DNA of 64,000 nt from NCBI RefSeq assembly GCF_022213065.1, contig NZ_JAKLJA010000001.1, positions 1 to 64,000 of the forward strand. Reading direction: 5' to 3'. The DNA comes from Paraburkholderia tagetis. Its GTDB lineage: Bacteria > Pseudomonadota > Gammaproteobacteria > Burkholderiales > Burkholderiaceae. The position numbers and the translations under genes are program-made. A model generated the notes under the pieces. That model made no database searches. It was given only the letters and a program-made list of their open reading frames with translations, and was not told the DNA's origin. Numbering within the stretch: position 1 is the stretch's first letter; each line of letters begins with the position of its first letter. Positions 1 through 7,556 of this stretch are shown in pieces.

Positions 1-45
1 TCGCTACTCCCGATAACTCCGAAGAATCATCAGGTCACGAAACCC

Positions 46-205
46 GTCAAGCGCCCACACTTATCGGCTGTAAATTTTTAAAGATCGATTCGCGGAAGAC
101 ACCGGCAAACTGCGCTACGGCCTAGCGTTTTCTGCGTTGCTGCGTCAGCAGCAGAGAAACGAAATTATGCAGACTCTTTCGCGTTTCGTCAACATCTTTT
201 TTAAC
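46..205 (-). promoter_or_regulatory. rRNA operon promoter and boxA leader, firing leftward out of the window
   Basis: Read on the minus strand, a TTGACG -35 (192-187) and a CATAAT -10 (169-164) are separated by exactly 17 bases. An A-rich tract resembling an UP element lies just upstream (about 193-205). About 80 bases downstream is CTTTAAAAATTTA (68-86), which closely matches the boxA antitermination site of rRNA leaders, followed by the GCCGATAAGTGTGGGCG block that I associate with beta-proteobacterial rrn leaders. The 16S gene itself would start beyond position 1 and is not visible, so this is a promoter and leader call only. Confidence 0.75.
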
Positions 206-453
206 GTCACCGCTTAAAAACTGTCGACTCACGCAACCGCCGTTTCTCGCGGCGGCCTTCGCGTCAGGCAATGCATGAAGCGAAGGGGGCGAATCTTAGC
301 GCGCCTGTCTCGCTTACGCAAGCGAGAAATGCCTACCGGCCAAAAACCTGTTTCCTCAAATCAAAGCCATCATGGCAGCCAGTTCTCGCGACGCTCGGCC
401 CGGCAACACCGCTTCCGGCACGTTGCTTGCGGCAACCGACCATCGATCGTCCT

Positions 454-942
454 ATGAGGCGCTGCGACAACCGCAGCGATTCAACCGTGAGACAAGCGAT
501 TTCCCGGGTCGCGATTCATGCATCGGTTTCTTTGACCGCCGCGCTCTCGCTCATTGCGCCGTCTGCCGCTCATGCGGACGACAGCGCAAGCCCCTGTGCC
601 GCACTCAAGCGCATTGTCGCGGCGGCGCCGCAGCACTTCGCGTCGCTGAGTCCCGAAGACGGTCGTGCCGTCGCTCAGCCCTATGGAGACGATGCTCAGT
701 GCGCGACGACTCGATCCACCTACCAATGCACGTGGAGCACGCGTGACGCCCAGGCCGGCTCGAACACGGACGCCCTGGAAGGCGTAGGCGCCGATATCGC
801 CTCCTGCTTGCCCAACGCCACCCACGACGGAAACTCGCCGGGCCGTCAGCATTTCTATCTGGGCGAGCGCGGCAGCCGCACCGAGATCACCGCGCAGACC
901 GCCGGCGCGAACCGCGTGAAGCTGACCGTCTCCCGGCAATAA
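454..942 (+). CDS. Small secreted protein of unknown function
   Basis: I do not recognise the family. The ATG at 454 was chosen because it gives a conventional export signal: basic residues (MRRCDNRS), then a hydrophobic stretch, then an Ala-X-Ala-like cleavage region ending near SAAHA (about residue 34). The mature part is roughly 125 residues with four cysteines (CAALK, CATTR, CTWST, CLPN), which could form disulphides in the periplasm. An in-frame start at 271 would add a low-quality extension. It stands alone, divergent from the rRNA promoter, with a broken MFS gene downstream. A periplasmic location is inferred from the signal alone; no enzymatic motif is visible. Confidence 0.55.
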   Translation: MRRCDNRSDSTVRQAISRVAIHASVSLTAALSLIAPSAAHADDSASPCAALKRIVAAAPQHFASLSPEDGRAVAQPYGDDAQCATTRSTYQCTWSTRDAQAGSNTDALEGVGADIASCLPNATHDGNSPGRQHFYLGERGSRTEITAQTAGANRVKLTVSRQ

Positions 943-1022
943 ACGCTCACACAGGCAATCCCGCGCGCAAGCCAACGCATGAAGACCGCCGCGCGAGCGC
1001 TGTCGCGCATCCTCTCTCGATA

Positions 1023-1667
1023 ATGTCCCCGATATCCGTCGCGGCCGGCGTCGTGCTCTCGGCGCGCTACGCGGTCGGTTCCGTGATGTTGTGGGTCGCC
1101 TATTTCATGGGCCTCGTGATCTTCTACGCGTCGATCAACTGGATGCCGCTGCTACTCAAGGACGCCGGCCTGCCGCCCGCACACGCGACACTGATCTCGG
1201 CGCTGTTCCCGCTCGGCGGCATTGGCGCGTTGCTGTGCGGCGTGCTGATGGATCGCTTCAACGCCAACCGCATCATTGCCGCATGCTACGCGCTGACTGC
1301 GCTTTCCGTATGGTTCATCGGCTAGGCCGTGGGCAATGTGGGCGCGCTCGTGCTGGCCGTGTTCGCGGCAGGAGTGCTCATGAACACTGCGCAATCGTCG
1401 TTGCCCGCGCTCGCCGCGGCTTTCTACCCGACGCAAGGCCGCGGCACCGGCGTCGCGTGGATGCTCGGGACAGGCCGCTTCGGCGGGATCGCCGGGTCGT
1501 TTCTCGTGGCCGAGCTTGCGCGCCCGCACTTCTCGTTCGCGGGGATCTTCGCGACGATTGCCGTAGCCGGCCTCGTGGCCTGCGTGGCATTGCTCGTGAA
1601 GCAGATCGCGCGGCCGCACGTCATGCATGCCGCGACGGGTGCCGAGAAGGAGTCGTTCGGCCACTGA
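1023..1667 (+). pseudogene. Truncated MFS transporter (aromatic acid:H+ symporter-like), with in-frame stop
   Basis: Two open stretches in one frame, 1023-1325 and 1329-1667, are separated only by a TAG at 1323. Together they encode about 210 residues resembling the C-terminal half of a 12-helix MFS carrier. The segment LWVAYFMGLVIFYASINWMP resembles the start of the second six-helix bundle in AAHS-family aromatic-acid carriers, and the later GTGVAWMLGTGRFGGIAGS stretch is helix-10/11-like. The N-terminal half is missing: 943-1022 encodes nothing similar. 5' truncation plus a nonsense codon makes this a remnant rather than a gene. Substrate class is inferred from family resemblance. Confidence 0.75.
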
Positions 1668-1719
1668 ACGAAGCACTAGCGCTGCCGCGTGACGGCGCGT
1701 CGAGGTGTTTCAGATACAA

Positions 1720-1742
1720 ACGGGCCGCAAATCGCGGCCCGT
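1720..1742. terminator. Hairpin between convergent genes
   Basis: A perfect 9-bp stem (ACGGGCCGC / GCGGCCCGT) with a 5-base loop lies between the rightward MFS remnant and the leftward dioxygenase-like gene. T-rich bases follow on both strands (CCACGTTTT on plus, TTGTAT on minus). It could serve as a bidirectional terminator. Confidence 0.55.
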
Positions 1743-1829
1743 CCACGTTTTGGCGGGGATTCAGACCGGCGATGCGCCGGCCATTCGTCCGACGACTGGT
1801 CCCGGGATGCGTGCGAGCAGTCCGCGCGC

Positions 1830-2183
1830 TCAGCCGCCGAGCGCGACGAGATTGAGCGTGTGTGAATGTCCGATCCACACAGCGGCATCGCGATGATCAC
1901 GCAATGCATCGTCGGTATTGGGATGCACGAACACATCGAGTGCGCCGTGATTGAGCACGAGCCATGCAAACACCGCGGCAAATCGTTCGCTCGGGATCGC
2001 AAGCTGATACGACCACATCGGATGCGGCCCGACCGGACGCTCGTGGAAACGCCCGATCTGCACGGCGTGGCTCAATTGCTCGGCGATGGTTTCGCGCAAA
2101 GCCCACGCCGCATCGCGCGTGGCGGCATCGAAATAGATATGGGCATGCCAGCCGGAAATATCAGCGGGATTGGAATGACTCAT
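1830..2183 (-). CDS. DOPA 4,5-dioxygenase family protein
   Basis: The 117-residue protein has the signatures of the small DOPA 4,5-dioxygenase-like family: WHAHIYFD near residues 12-19, GPHPMWSYQ in the middle, a hydrophobic segment, then HPNTDDALRDH and a C-terminal WIGHS. The conserved histidines probably coordinate the metal. Fungal and plant relatives cleave catechol rings extradiol; most bacterial members have no assigned substrate. The start at 2183 is the first ATG giving the family's usual N-terminus, although the frame stays open upstream to 2642. It lies downstream of ilvA on the same strand, with a 390-bp gap that makes co-transcription uncertain. Confidence 0.8.
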   Translation of the reverse strand: MSHSNPADISGWHAHIYFDAATRDAAWALRETIAEQLSHAVQIGRFHERPVGPHPMWSYQLAIPSERFAAVFAWLVLNHGALDVFVHPNTDDALRDHRDAAVWIGHSHTLNLVALGG

Positions 2184-2574
2184 GGTAGTGCGGCTGAAAC
2201 GCGAAAAGACGGTTGAGGCTCGAATCGACATTGTGCCGCGAAATCCGCCTCGCGATGCGCTTGCCGCATCGCATGTGCCTGCCGGCGTCGCGCGTGGCGA
2301 GACGGGAAGCACGTCGGGATGCTTGGCGATCAGTGCCTTGAGAATCCGCACCTGCCCGGTCGTGTTCCAGGCCTTCTGGAGCTGGAACAACAACTGCACC
2401 TTCGCTTCCTTCGCCGCGCGCTCGGCGCCGCATCTTCCTGATGCGACGACGCCCGGCAGCAGTGGCTCAGTATCCTGACGCGCACTCTGGCCGGGCCTGG
2501 TATTTTCCAGCAGTTTTATCGCGCCTGGTTCGGTGCGAACCTCCAAGCGAACCGCGCTGATGATTGCATCTGCA
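2184..2574 (-). other. Gap with an unassigned open frame, possible gene remnant
   Basis: Between ilvA and the dioxygenase-like gene, the minus-strand frame shared with the dioxygenase stays open throughout. It reads like protein in places, for example a segment with LLENTRPGQSARQDTEPLLPG followed by LLFQLQKAWNTTGQVRILKA. No start codon with a ribosome site lies inside the gap. I do not recognise the family, and it may be a 5'-truncated remnant or chance high-GC openness. Confidence 0.25.
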
Positions 2575-4176
2575 TCATTGCAGGAACAACCGGTAAGCGG
2601 GATTCTGCGTCTCTTCCCATTGCGGGTAGCCGAGCGTGGCAAGAAAGCGCCGGAACTCCGCGTCCTCGGCCGCCGGCACCTGGATGCCCACGAGAATCGA
2701 GCTGTAATCGGCGCCCTGGTTGCGGTAGTGGAACAGGCTGATGTTCCAGTTCGGCGCCATCGACGAAAGGAAGCGCATCAACGCGCCCGGACGCTCCGGG
2801 AACTCGAAGCGGAACAGGCGCTCGTCGTGCGCGAGCGGCGAGCGTCCGCCCACCATGTAGCGGATGTGCTGCTTCGAGAGTTCATCGCCGGTGAGATCGA
2901 CGCACGGAAAACCGTGATCGACGAAAGTCTGCGCGATGGTCTGCGACTCGCCGCGGTTGCGGATCTGCACGCCCACGAAGATGTGTGCGCGCTCGGCATC
3001 GTCGATGCGGTAGTTGAACTCGGTCACGCTGCGTGTGCCCACGAGTTCGCAGAAGCGCTTGAAGCTGCCGCGCTCCTCGGGGATCGTCACCGCGAACACC
3101 GCCTCGCGCGCCTCACCCACCTCCGCGCGCTCGGCCACGAAGCGCATGCGATCGAAGTTCATGTTCGCGCCCGAAGTGACCGCCACCAGCGTCTTGCCTT
3201 CGATGCCCTCGCGCTCCGCGTACTGCTTCGCGCCCGCGACGGCCAGCGCGCCCGCCGGCTCCAGCACGCTGCGCGTGTCCTGGAAGACGTCCTTGATCGC
3301 GGCGCACAGCGCGTCGGTATCGACCGTGAGCACTTCATCCAGATACTGCTGGCACAAGCGGAAAGTTTCCTCGCCCACGAGCTTGACTGCGGTGCCGTCC
3401 GAGAACAGACCGACTTCGCTCAGCTCGACGCGCTTGCCCGCCTTCACCGACTGCGCCATCGCGCACGAGTCGTCGGTCTGCACGCCGATCACGCGGATTT
3501 CGGGACGCACCGCCTTCACATAGGCGGCCACGCCAGCGGCGAGCCCGCCGCCGCCGATCGGCACGAAGATCGCATGAATCGGGGCCTGATGCTTGCTGAG
3601 GACTTCCATCGCCACGGTGCCCTGACCGGCGATCACATGCGGATCGTCGAACGGATGCACGAAGGTCAGGCCACGTTCGTTCTGCAGGCGCACGGCGTGC
3701 GCGTAGGCGTCGCTGTAGGATTCGCCGGCCTGCACGACTTCGACGGTGGGGCCGCCGTGGGCGCGCACCGCATCGACCTTGACCTGGGGCGTGGTGATGG
3801 GCACGCAAATCACGGCCTTCACGCCGAGCCGGGCCGCGGAAAGCGCCACGCCCTGGGCGTGATTGCCGGCCGAGGCGGTGATCACGCCGCGCTCGAGCTG
3901 CTCAGGCGTCAGATGCGCCATCTTGTTGTAGGCGCCGCGCAGCTTGAAGGAGAACACGGGCTGGTTGTCCTCACGCTTGAGCAGGACCATGTTGCGCAGG
4001 CGCGCCGAGAGATTCGGGGCGCGCTCCAGCTCGGTCTCGCGGGCCACGTCGTAGACGCGGGCGGTGAGGATCAGCCGAAGGTAATCGGTTTGCTGCGAGT
4101 TGCCGGCTTTGCTTTTGAGCGTAGCGGCCTGGGTTGTGTCGGCTTCGACTACGGTGTGGCTCGATTCGACCTGCAT
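2575..4176 (-). CDS. ilvA: Threonine ammonia-lyase, biosynthetic
   Basis: The enzyme deaminates L-threonine to 2-oxobutanoate using PLP, the committed step of isoleucine synthesis. The 533-residue protein is colinear with biosynthetic IlvA (about 500-515 residues) plus a short N-terminal extension. The PLP lysine lies in SFKLRGAYN (K78), the glycine loop binding the phosphate is GGGGLAAG, and ASAGNHAQG is present. Two ACT-like regulatory domains follow (from about residue 345: AVTIPEERGSFKRFCELVG, then FEFPERPGALMRFL), as expected for allosteric control by isoleucine and valine. Upstream lie a hairpin terminator and an isoleucine-rich short reading frame, which suggests transcription attenuation. 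Confidence 0.95.
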   Translation of the reverse strand: MQVESSHTVVEADTTQAATLKSKAGNSQQTDYLRLILTARVYDVARETELERAPNLSARLRNMVLLKREDNQPVFSFKLRGAYNKMAHLTPEQLERGVITASAGNHAQGVALSAARLGVKAVICVPITTPQVKVDAVRAHGGPTVEVVQAGESYSDAYAHAVRLQNERGLTFVHPFDDPHVIAGQGTVAMEVLSKHQAPIHAIFVPIGGGGLAAGVAAYVKAVRPEIRVIGVQTDDSCAMAQSVKAGKRVELSEVGLFSDGTAVKLVGEETFRLCQQYLDEVLTVDTDALCAAIKDVFQDTRSVLEPAGALAVAGAKQYAEREGIEGKTLVAVTSGANMNFDRMRFVAERAEVGEAREAVFAVTIPEERGSFKRFCELVGTRSVTEFNYRIDDAERAHIFVGVQIRNRGESQTIAQTFVDHGFPCVDLTGDELSKQHIRYMVGGRSPLAHDERLFRFEFPERPGALMRFLSSMAPNWNISLFHYRNQGADYSSILVGIQVPAAEDAEFRRFLATLGYPQWEETQNPAYRLFLQ

Positions 4177-4227
4177 GACGGCTCCTGTGCTGTCTCTTGA
4201 TATCTCTTGCTAGCCAGGAGGCGGAAA

Positions 4228-4256
4228 TAAAAAACCCGCCTCCAGGGGCGGGTTTT
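4228..4256 (-). terminator. Attenuator-type Rho-independent terminator upstream of ilvA
   Basis: On the minus strand AAAAACCCGCC, a 6-base loop and GGCGGGTTTTTT form an 11-bp stem ending in a T run. It lies about 50 bases before the ilvA start and about 25 bases after the stop of a short Ile-rich leader frame. A strong intrinsic terminator inside the 5' leader is the expected layout for attenuation of ilvA. Confidence 0.8.
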
Positions 4257-4279
4257 TGTCGCTTTTACCAAGACGTACA

Positions 4280-4354
4280 CTAACCCACCATTCGATGAAT
4301 GGTGCGAATAATCAGCGTAATCAGGCAGTGGCGGGAATTCATACGCACAAGCAT
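4280..4354 (-). CDS. Putative ilvA leader peptide
   Basis: A 24-codon frame (ATG at 4354, TAG at 4282-4280) precedes the ilvA attenuator. Its central run is Leu-Ile-Thr-Leu-Ile-Ile-Arg-Thr-Ile: four Ile codons within eight codons, mixed with Leu and Thr, as expected for a ribosome-stalling sensor of charged tRNA-Ile. A second in-frame ATG lies at codon 5. Weak point: no clear Shine-Dalgarno sequence precedes either ATG. The call rests on codon content and position, not homology. Confidence 0.55.
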   Translation of the reverse strand: MLVRMNSRHCLITLIIRTIHRMVG

Positions 4355-4513
4355 GAGGGAGGTGGCGGTAATTGTCAATCTACCACGCGCTTTGCCAAAA
4401 TGTTCTGATAACTACGAATTACATTTCACTCGATACATTTTGAAACTGGAAGCGATCAAGAATCTTCCAGGAGCGTAGCAACTGCATTTTGGCCGTCAAC
4501 TAAACGTGCCTAG

Positions 4514-4600
4514 CCGTGAAACATTCCAAGAATTATCGCATACCTCATTGATTCAAAAGCAAATTTCTTCTGTGGCGGTTTTTCAGGTCGTGTTTCACGG
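4514..4600. repeat. Inverted pair of CCGTGAAACA motifs
   Basis: CCGTGAAACA (4514-4523) and its exact complement TGTTTCACGG (4591-4600) are 67 bases apart, just downstream of parB. Each resembles half of the near-universal chromosomal parS (TGTTTCACGTGAAACA). No complete site is present, so function is uncertain. Confidence 0.35.
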
Positions 4601-4619
4601 TTTCGACCCTAGCGATGCT

Positions 4620-5630
4620 TCAGCTTGCCTCAACCGTATCCATCTCGGCCGCCCATTCGTCGATCACAGTCTTCATCCGTTCGGCCAGGCGCTGCTGATC
4701 TGCGGCGGCGATACCCTTCAGGTTCAATTCGGCACGACCATCGCCGAAAAGCTTCAGCTCGCCGAGCGCCACGCCATCCGGACGATTGAACTGCACACGC
4801 GACTGATAATGCGTGCGGCGCGGTCCAATACGTCGCGCCCCCGCCTCCGCCGACGCCGCCGCTTCGAGCTTACGCACGCTGGCTTTGCCTTCGATGACCT
4901 GCCCGAGCCAATGCTCGGCAACGCTCGCACCGGCACGGTCGAAGATCAGCTTAATGTTGTAGGCATGACCGAGGCCGACATCCTTGCGGTGCTGCGCCAT
5001 GCGTTGCAGCAGATATGGCGGCAAGGACGTAAGCGAAATCACCTTGCTGATGTGCTTCGGGTCCTCGCTGACGGCAACGCCCAGCTCGACCTGATCGACA
5101 TAAACGCCATCGTCCAGCAACTTCTTCCAGGCAAGTGCGTCATCAAAGACCGTCTGCTCTTCTCGCTCCTTGTTTGCGTGATACGCGCGCAGGTAGAGAT
5201 TCTGGTTATCGAGACCGTCGCGCACATCGGCGTCGATATGCTTGTCGCCGCGCGAGCGCGCCGCACGGATACGGCGCTCGCCGTCAACGATCACATATTT
5301 GCCGGGAAAATCGGGCAGCCGCGTGACGAGAATCGGCGTGATCTGACCTTGCGTGGCAAAGCTCTCTGCGAGTTCGTCGATCGTCTCCGCGCTGTAGAAC
5401 GCACGCGGATTGTATGGGTTCGAGACGACATCCTCGACCGGAATTCTCGTGACCGCGTGAACGGCGAGGGCCGCCGATTCCTGCGGTGCAACTTCTACCA
5501 GAGAGACCACCGACGCGTCGCGCTGTGCAATGCCCACGACGTCGCCGTCGGCCAGACGCTCACCCGCGGACGCGCGCTCAACGGCCATTCCCGCGCGAAC
5601 CTTGCTGGTGAAGTTGAGCTTAGTTGCCAT
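4620..5630 (-). CDS. parB: ParB-family centromere-binding partition protein
   Basis: This DNA-binding partition protein loads at parS-type sites and works with the ParA ATPase to segregate the replicon. The 336-residue product has an N-terminal ParB/Srx nuclease-like region with the conserved arginine box (VIVDGERRIRAARSRGD, about residues 112-128), a central helix-turn-helix segment (about 170-230) and a basic-acidic C-terminus likely for dimerisation. The ATG at 5630 was chosen because AGGAGG lies just upstream. It overlaps the last 11 bases of parA, indicating translational coupling. Six copies of a 12-bp palindrome on the far side of parA are the probable targets. Confidence 0.9.
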   Translation of the reverse strand: MATKLNFTSKVRAGMAVERASAGERLADGDVVGIAQRDASVVSLVEVAPQESAALAVHAVTRIPVEDVVSNPYNPRAFYSAETIDELAESFATQGQITPILVTRLPDFPGKYVIVDGERRIRAARSRGDKHIDADVRDGLDNQNLYLRAYHANKEREEQTVFDDALAWKKLLDDGVYVDQVELGVAVSEDPKHISKVISLTSLPPYLLQRMAQHRKDVGLGHAYNIKLIFDRAGASVAEHWLGQVIEGKASVRKLEAAASAEAGARRIGPRRTHYQSRVQFNRPDGVALGELKLFGDGRAELNLKGIAAADQQRLAERMKTVIDEWAAEMDTVEAS

Positions 5631-6306
5631 CGACGACCTCCTCTTCTTCCTGAACGAGCGCAATGATTTCGTTGTAAACCGCAGCGATTTCGTCCTTGGC
5701 AATCTTCGCCCCGCGCACGCCCTTTACGTCGAAAACCGTTCGGCCAAGCGCCGCTGCCTGGCGGTACAGCTCGCGTTGCTTGATGGTGGCTGCGAGCACA
5801 TGGACATTGCTCTCGGCAAGAATCGCACTCATCTGCGTGTGCAGGAGCGTCTTCGAATTAGCCTTATTCAGCAAAATTGCGAATTTCCCGGCCGGATTGG
5901 CGACTCGCGTACGCTCGACCAACTCCATCATCCCTTCGCTACTCCAGATGTCGATTGGGGATGCGTCGGTCGGGATGATGGTCGCATCGGCAACAGCAAG
6001 CACACGCGCGGTAGTCAAGTCGTTGATGTTCGGCGGACAGTCGACGATAACGACGTCGTAATCGTTCGCGAGCGCGGCGATCTCCGGACCAATCATCTTG
6101 TCGAGCTTGTTGATGCTACCGACGCGAAATGGGAGGGGTGTTTCCGGGCCAGAGGCCGCGCACCAACTCATGCACGATTGCTGACCGTCGGCATCGGCGA
6201 CATAAACCTTATAGCCTTCGGACTGAAACGCACCCGCCAGATTCATGCTGGTTGTGGTTTTGCCCACTCCGCCCTTTTGGTTCGCTACCGCTATGACCAG
6301 TCCCAT
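5620..6306 (-). CDS. parA: ParA-family partition ATPase
   Basis: A deviant Walker-type ATPase that moves ParB-parS complexes over the nucleoid. The 228-residue protein starts almost directly with the ATP site (KGGVGKTT, residues 11-18, with the signature lysine). Walker A' (VADADGQQS, with DGQ where DPQ is usual) and Walker B (VVIVDCPPN) follow. It lacks the N-terminal helix-turn-helix of long plasmid ParA proteins, so it belongs to the short class and probably does not repress its own operon through its N-terminus. A palindromic candidate parS (6355-6366) sits about 50 bases before the start codon, so ParB could autoregulate the operon. Confidence 0.92.
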   Translation of the reverse strand: MGLVIAVANQKGGVGKTTTSMNLAGAFQSEGYKVYVADADGQQSCMSWCAASGPETPLPFRVGSINKLDKMIGPEIAALANDYDVVIVDCPPNINDLTTARVLAVADATIIPTDASPIDIWSSEGMMELVERTRVANPAGKFAILLNKANSKTLLHTQMSAILAESNVHVLAATIKQRELYRQAAALGRTVFDVKGVRGAKIAKDEIAAVYNEIIALVQEEEEVVDGN

Positions 6307-6353
6307 TCAGTTCTCCATGCAATGTTCAACGCCGGCACACACTTCACGCACAC

Positions 6354-7342
6354 TCTCCACGTGGAGATTCTCTAGCGAGTCAGTTGGCAGTCTAGCGGCA
6401 AGTTAAAGTAAATTCTAGCTTCAGCGTTGAAATCGTTGTCCGCTCACAACCAAACTAGCCATTCGGACAAGAAATTCGTTGAGCTGATGTCGTCTCAAAG
6501 CAGTGGACGCGAGAAATCTGGGATCAGGTGATCGCAGCAGCGATGTGCGATCTCCACGTGGAGATATCGGCGGACCGTTGCGACAACACACGTCGAATAT
6601 TCGTCGCTTTAAATAGGTGTGGCGGCGCTTTTCAATTCAGTGTTTAGCGTCGACAGCGTTTCGGTTCGACTCGAAGGGCGATCGCACGGAGAGCGATGCA
6701 GTTGAGGCAGAGCATCCACATTCGTGATTACTTTGGTGTAGCGATCTCCACGTGGAGATCATGACAAGCGGCCTTCGGCCCATATCTGCTGCCAAATTGA
6801 AGCACGCGTCCGGGACATACTCTTGTGACCGCAGTTTATCTCCACGTGGAGAGTCAATTGCGCAAGAACCGCGAGCATCGTGTTGCGAATTGAATAGTTC
6901 AGTTCCAAGCGTCGAATTCTGCGTTGTGAATCTCCCCCTGTGCGAGACAGACCTCCAACGTCATTCATCGTGAGCAGCCCTCCAGATTGCGCGTATTGGC
7001 TCAATCTCCACGTGGAGATCCGTGAGGTCTTCACGAGGCAAGAAGCCTATCCCACGTCTATAAGCACTTGGGACCGCCCCTCGGGCAAACAGCAATTGCC
7101 ACTGTTAAATGCCGTCTGATGTATGGGTGTTGCATAGGTGTTGCTCGCGGGGGCCAACAACGAATGTGCTAATGTTTGCTCTCACGACCTGTTCAGTCGT
7201 GGCATAGATCAAAATCGCCCAAGTGGCATGCAACGGACACCCGGGTCGGACACGCAGAGTTGTGTCACAGCGCTATGGCTACCAGTCAGGCAAAATCCGA
7301 TCGCGCAATTCGCTCGAACGGCTACCTAATCTCCACGTGGAG
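6354..7342. repeat. Array of six CTCCACGTGGAG palindromes, candidate parS centromere
   Basis: The perfect 12-bp palindrome CTCCACGTGGAG occurs at 6355-6366, 6552-6563, 6746-6757, 6840-6851, 7006-7017 and 7331-7342. Flanks extend the symmetry to 16-18 bp in the best copies (gatctccacgtggagatc at 6743-6760). All lie in the 1.25-kb gene-free stretch between parA and rep. Location beside parAB and the shared CACGTG centre with known parS sites support a centromere role. Apart from these copies I see no gene in 6307-7556. Confidence 0.8.
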
Positions 7343-7471
7343 ACCGGGCAGCAGCGAAGAGATAGAGGAATCAGGCCCGCCCGATATTCACAGGCAGCGA
7401 GAAGAACACATCGACACGCGGCACCAAACATTCTGTTCGACGCCACATCAATGCATGGGGAGAATAGGGAA

Positions 7472-7511
7472 AGCGAAATTTACCTATATCTAATAGTGGG
7501 TAAATTTCGCT
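7472..7511. repeat. AT-rich hairpin downstream of rep
   Basis: AGCGAAATTTACC (7472-7484) and GGTAAATTTCGCT (7499-7511) form a perfect 13-bp inverted repeat with a 14-base AT-rich spacer, about 45 bases past the rep stop codon. It may be a terminator or a protein site; there is no distinct T run. Confidence 0.45.
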
Positions 7512-7556
7512 AAATTTCCGACTAGGCGGTGCTTAATCCGTTAGCAGAGGAGGCAG

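Noticed and set aside
2533..4200. 555-codon plus-strand open frame opposite ilvA
   Set aside because: It is the shadow of ilvA: composition is dominated by His/Arg/Ala, no domain is recognisable, and ilvA is certain.
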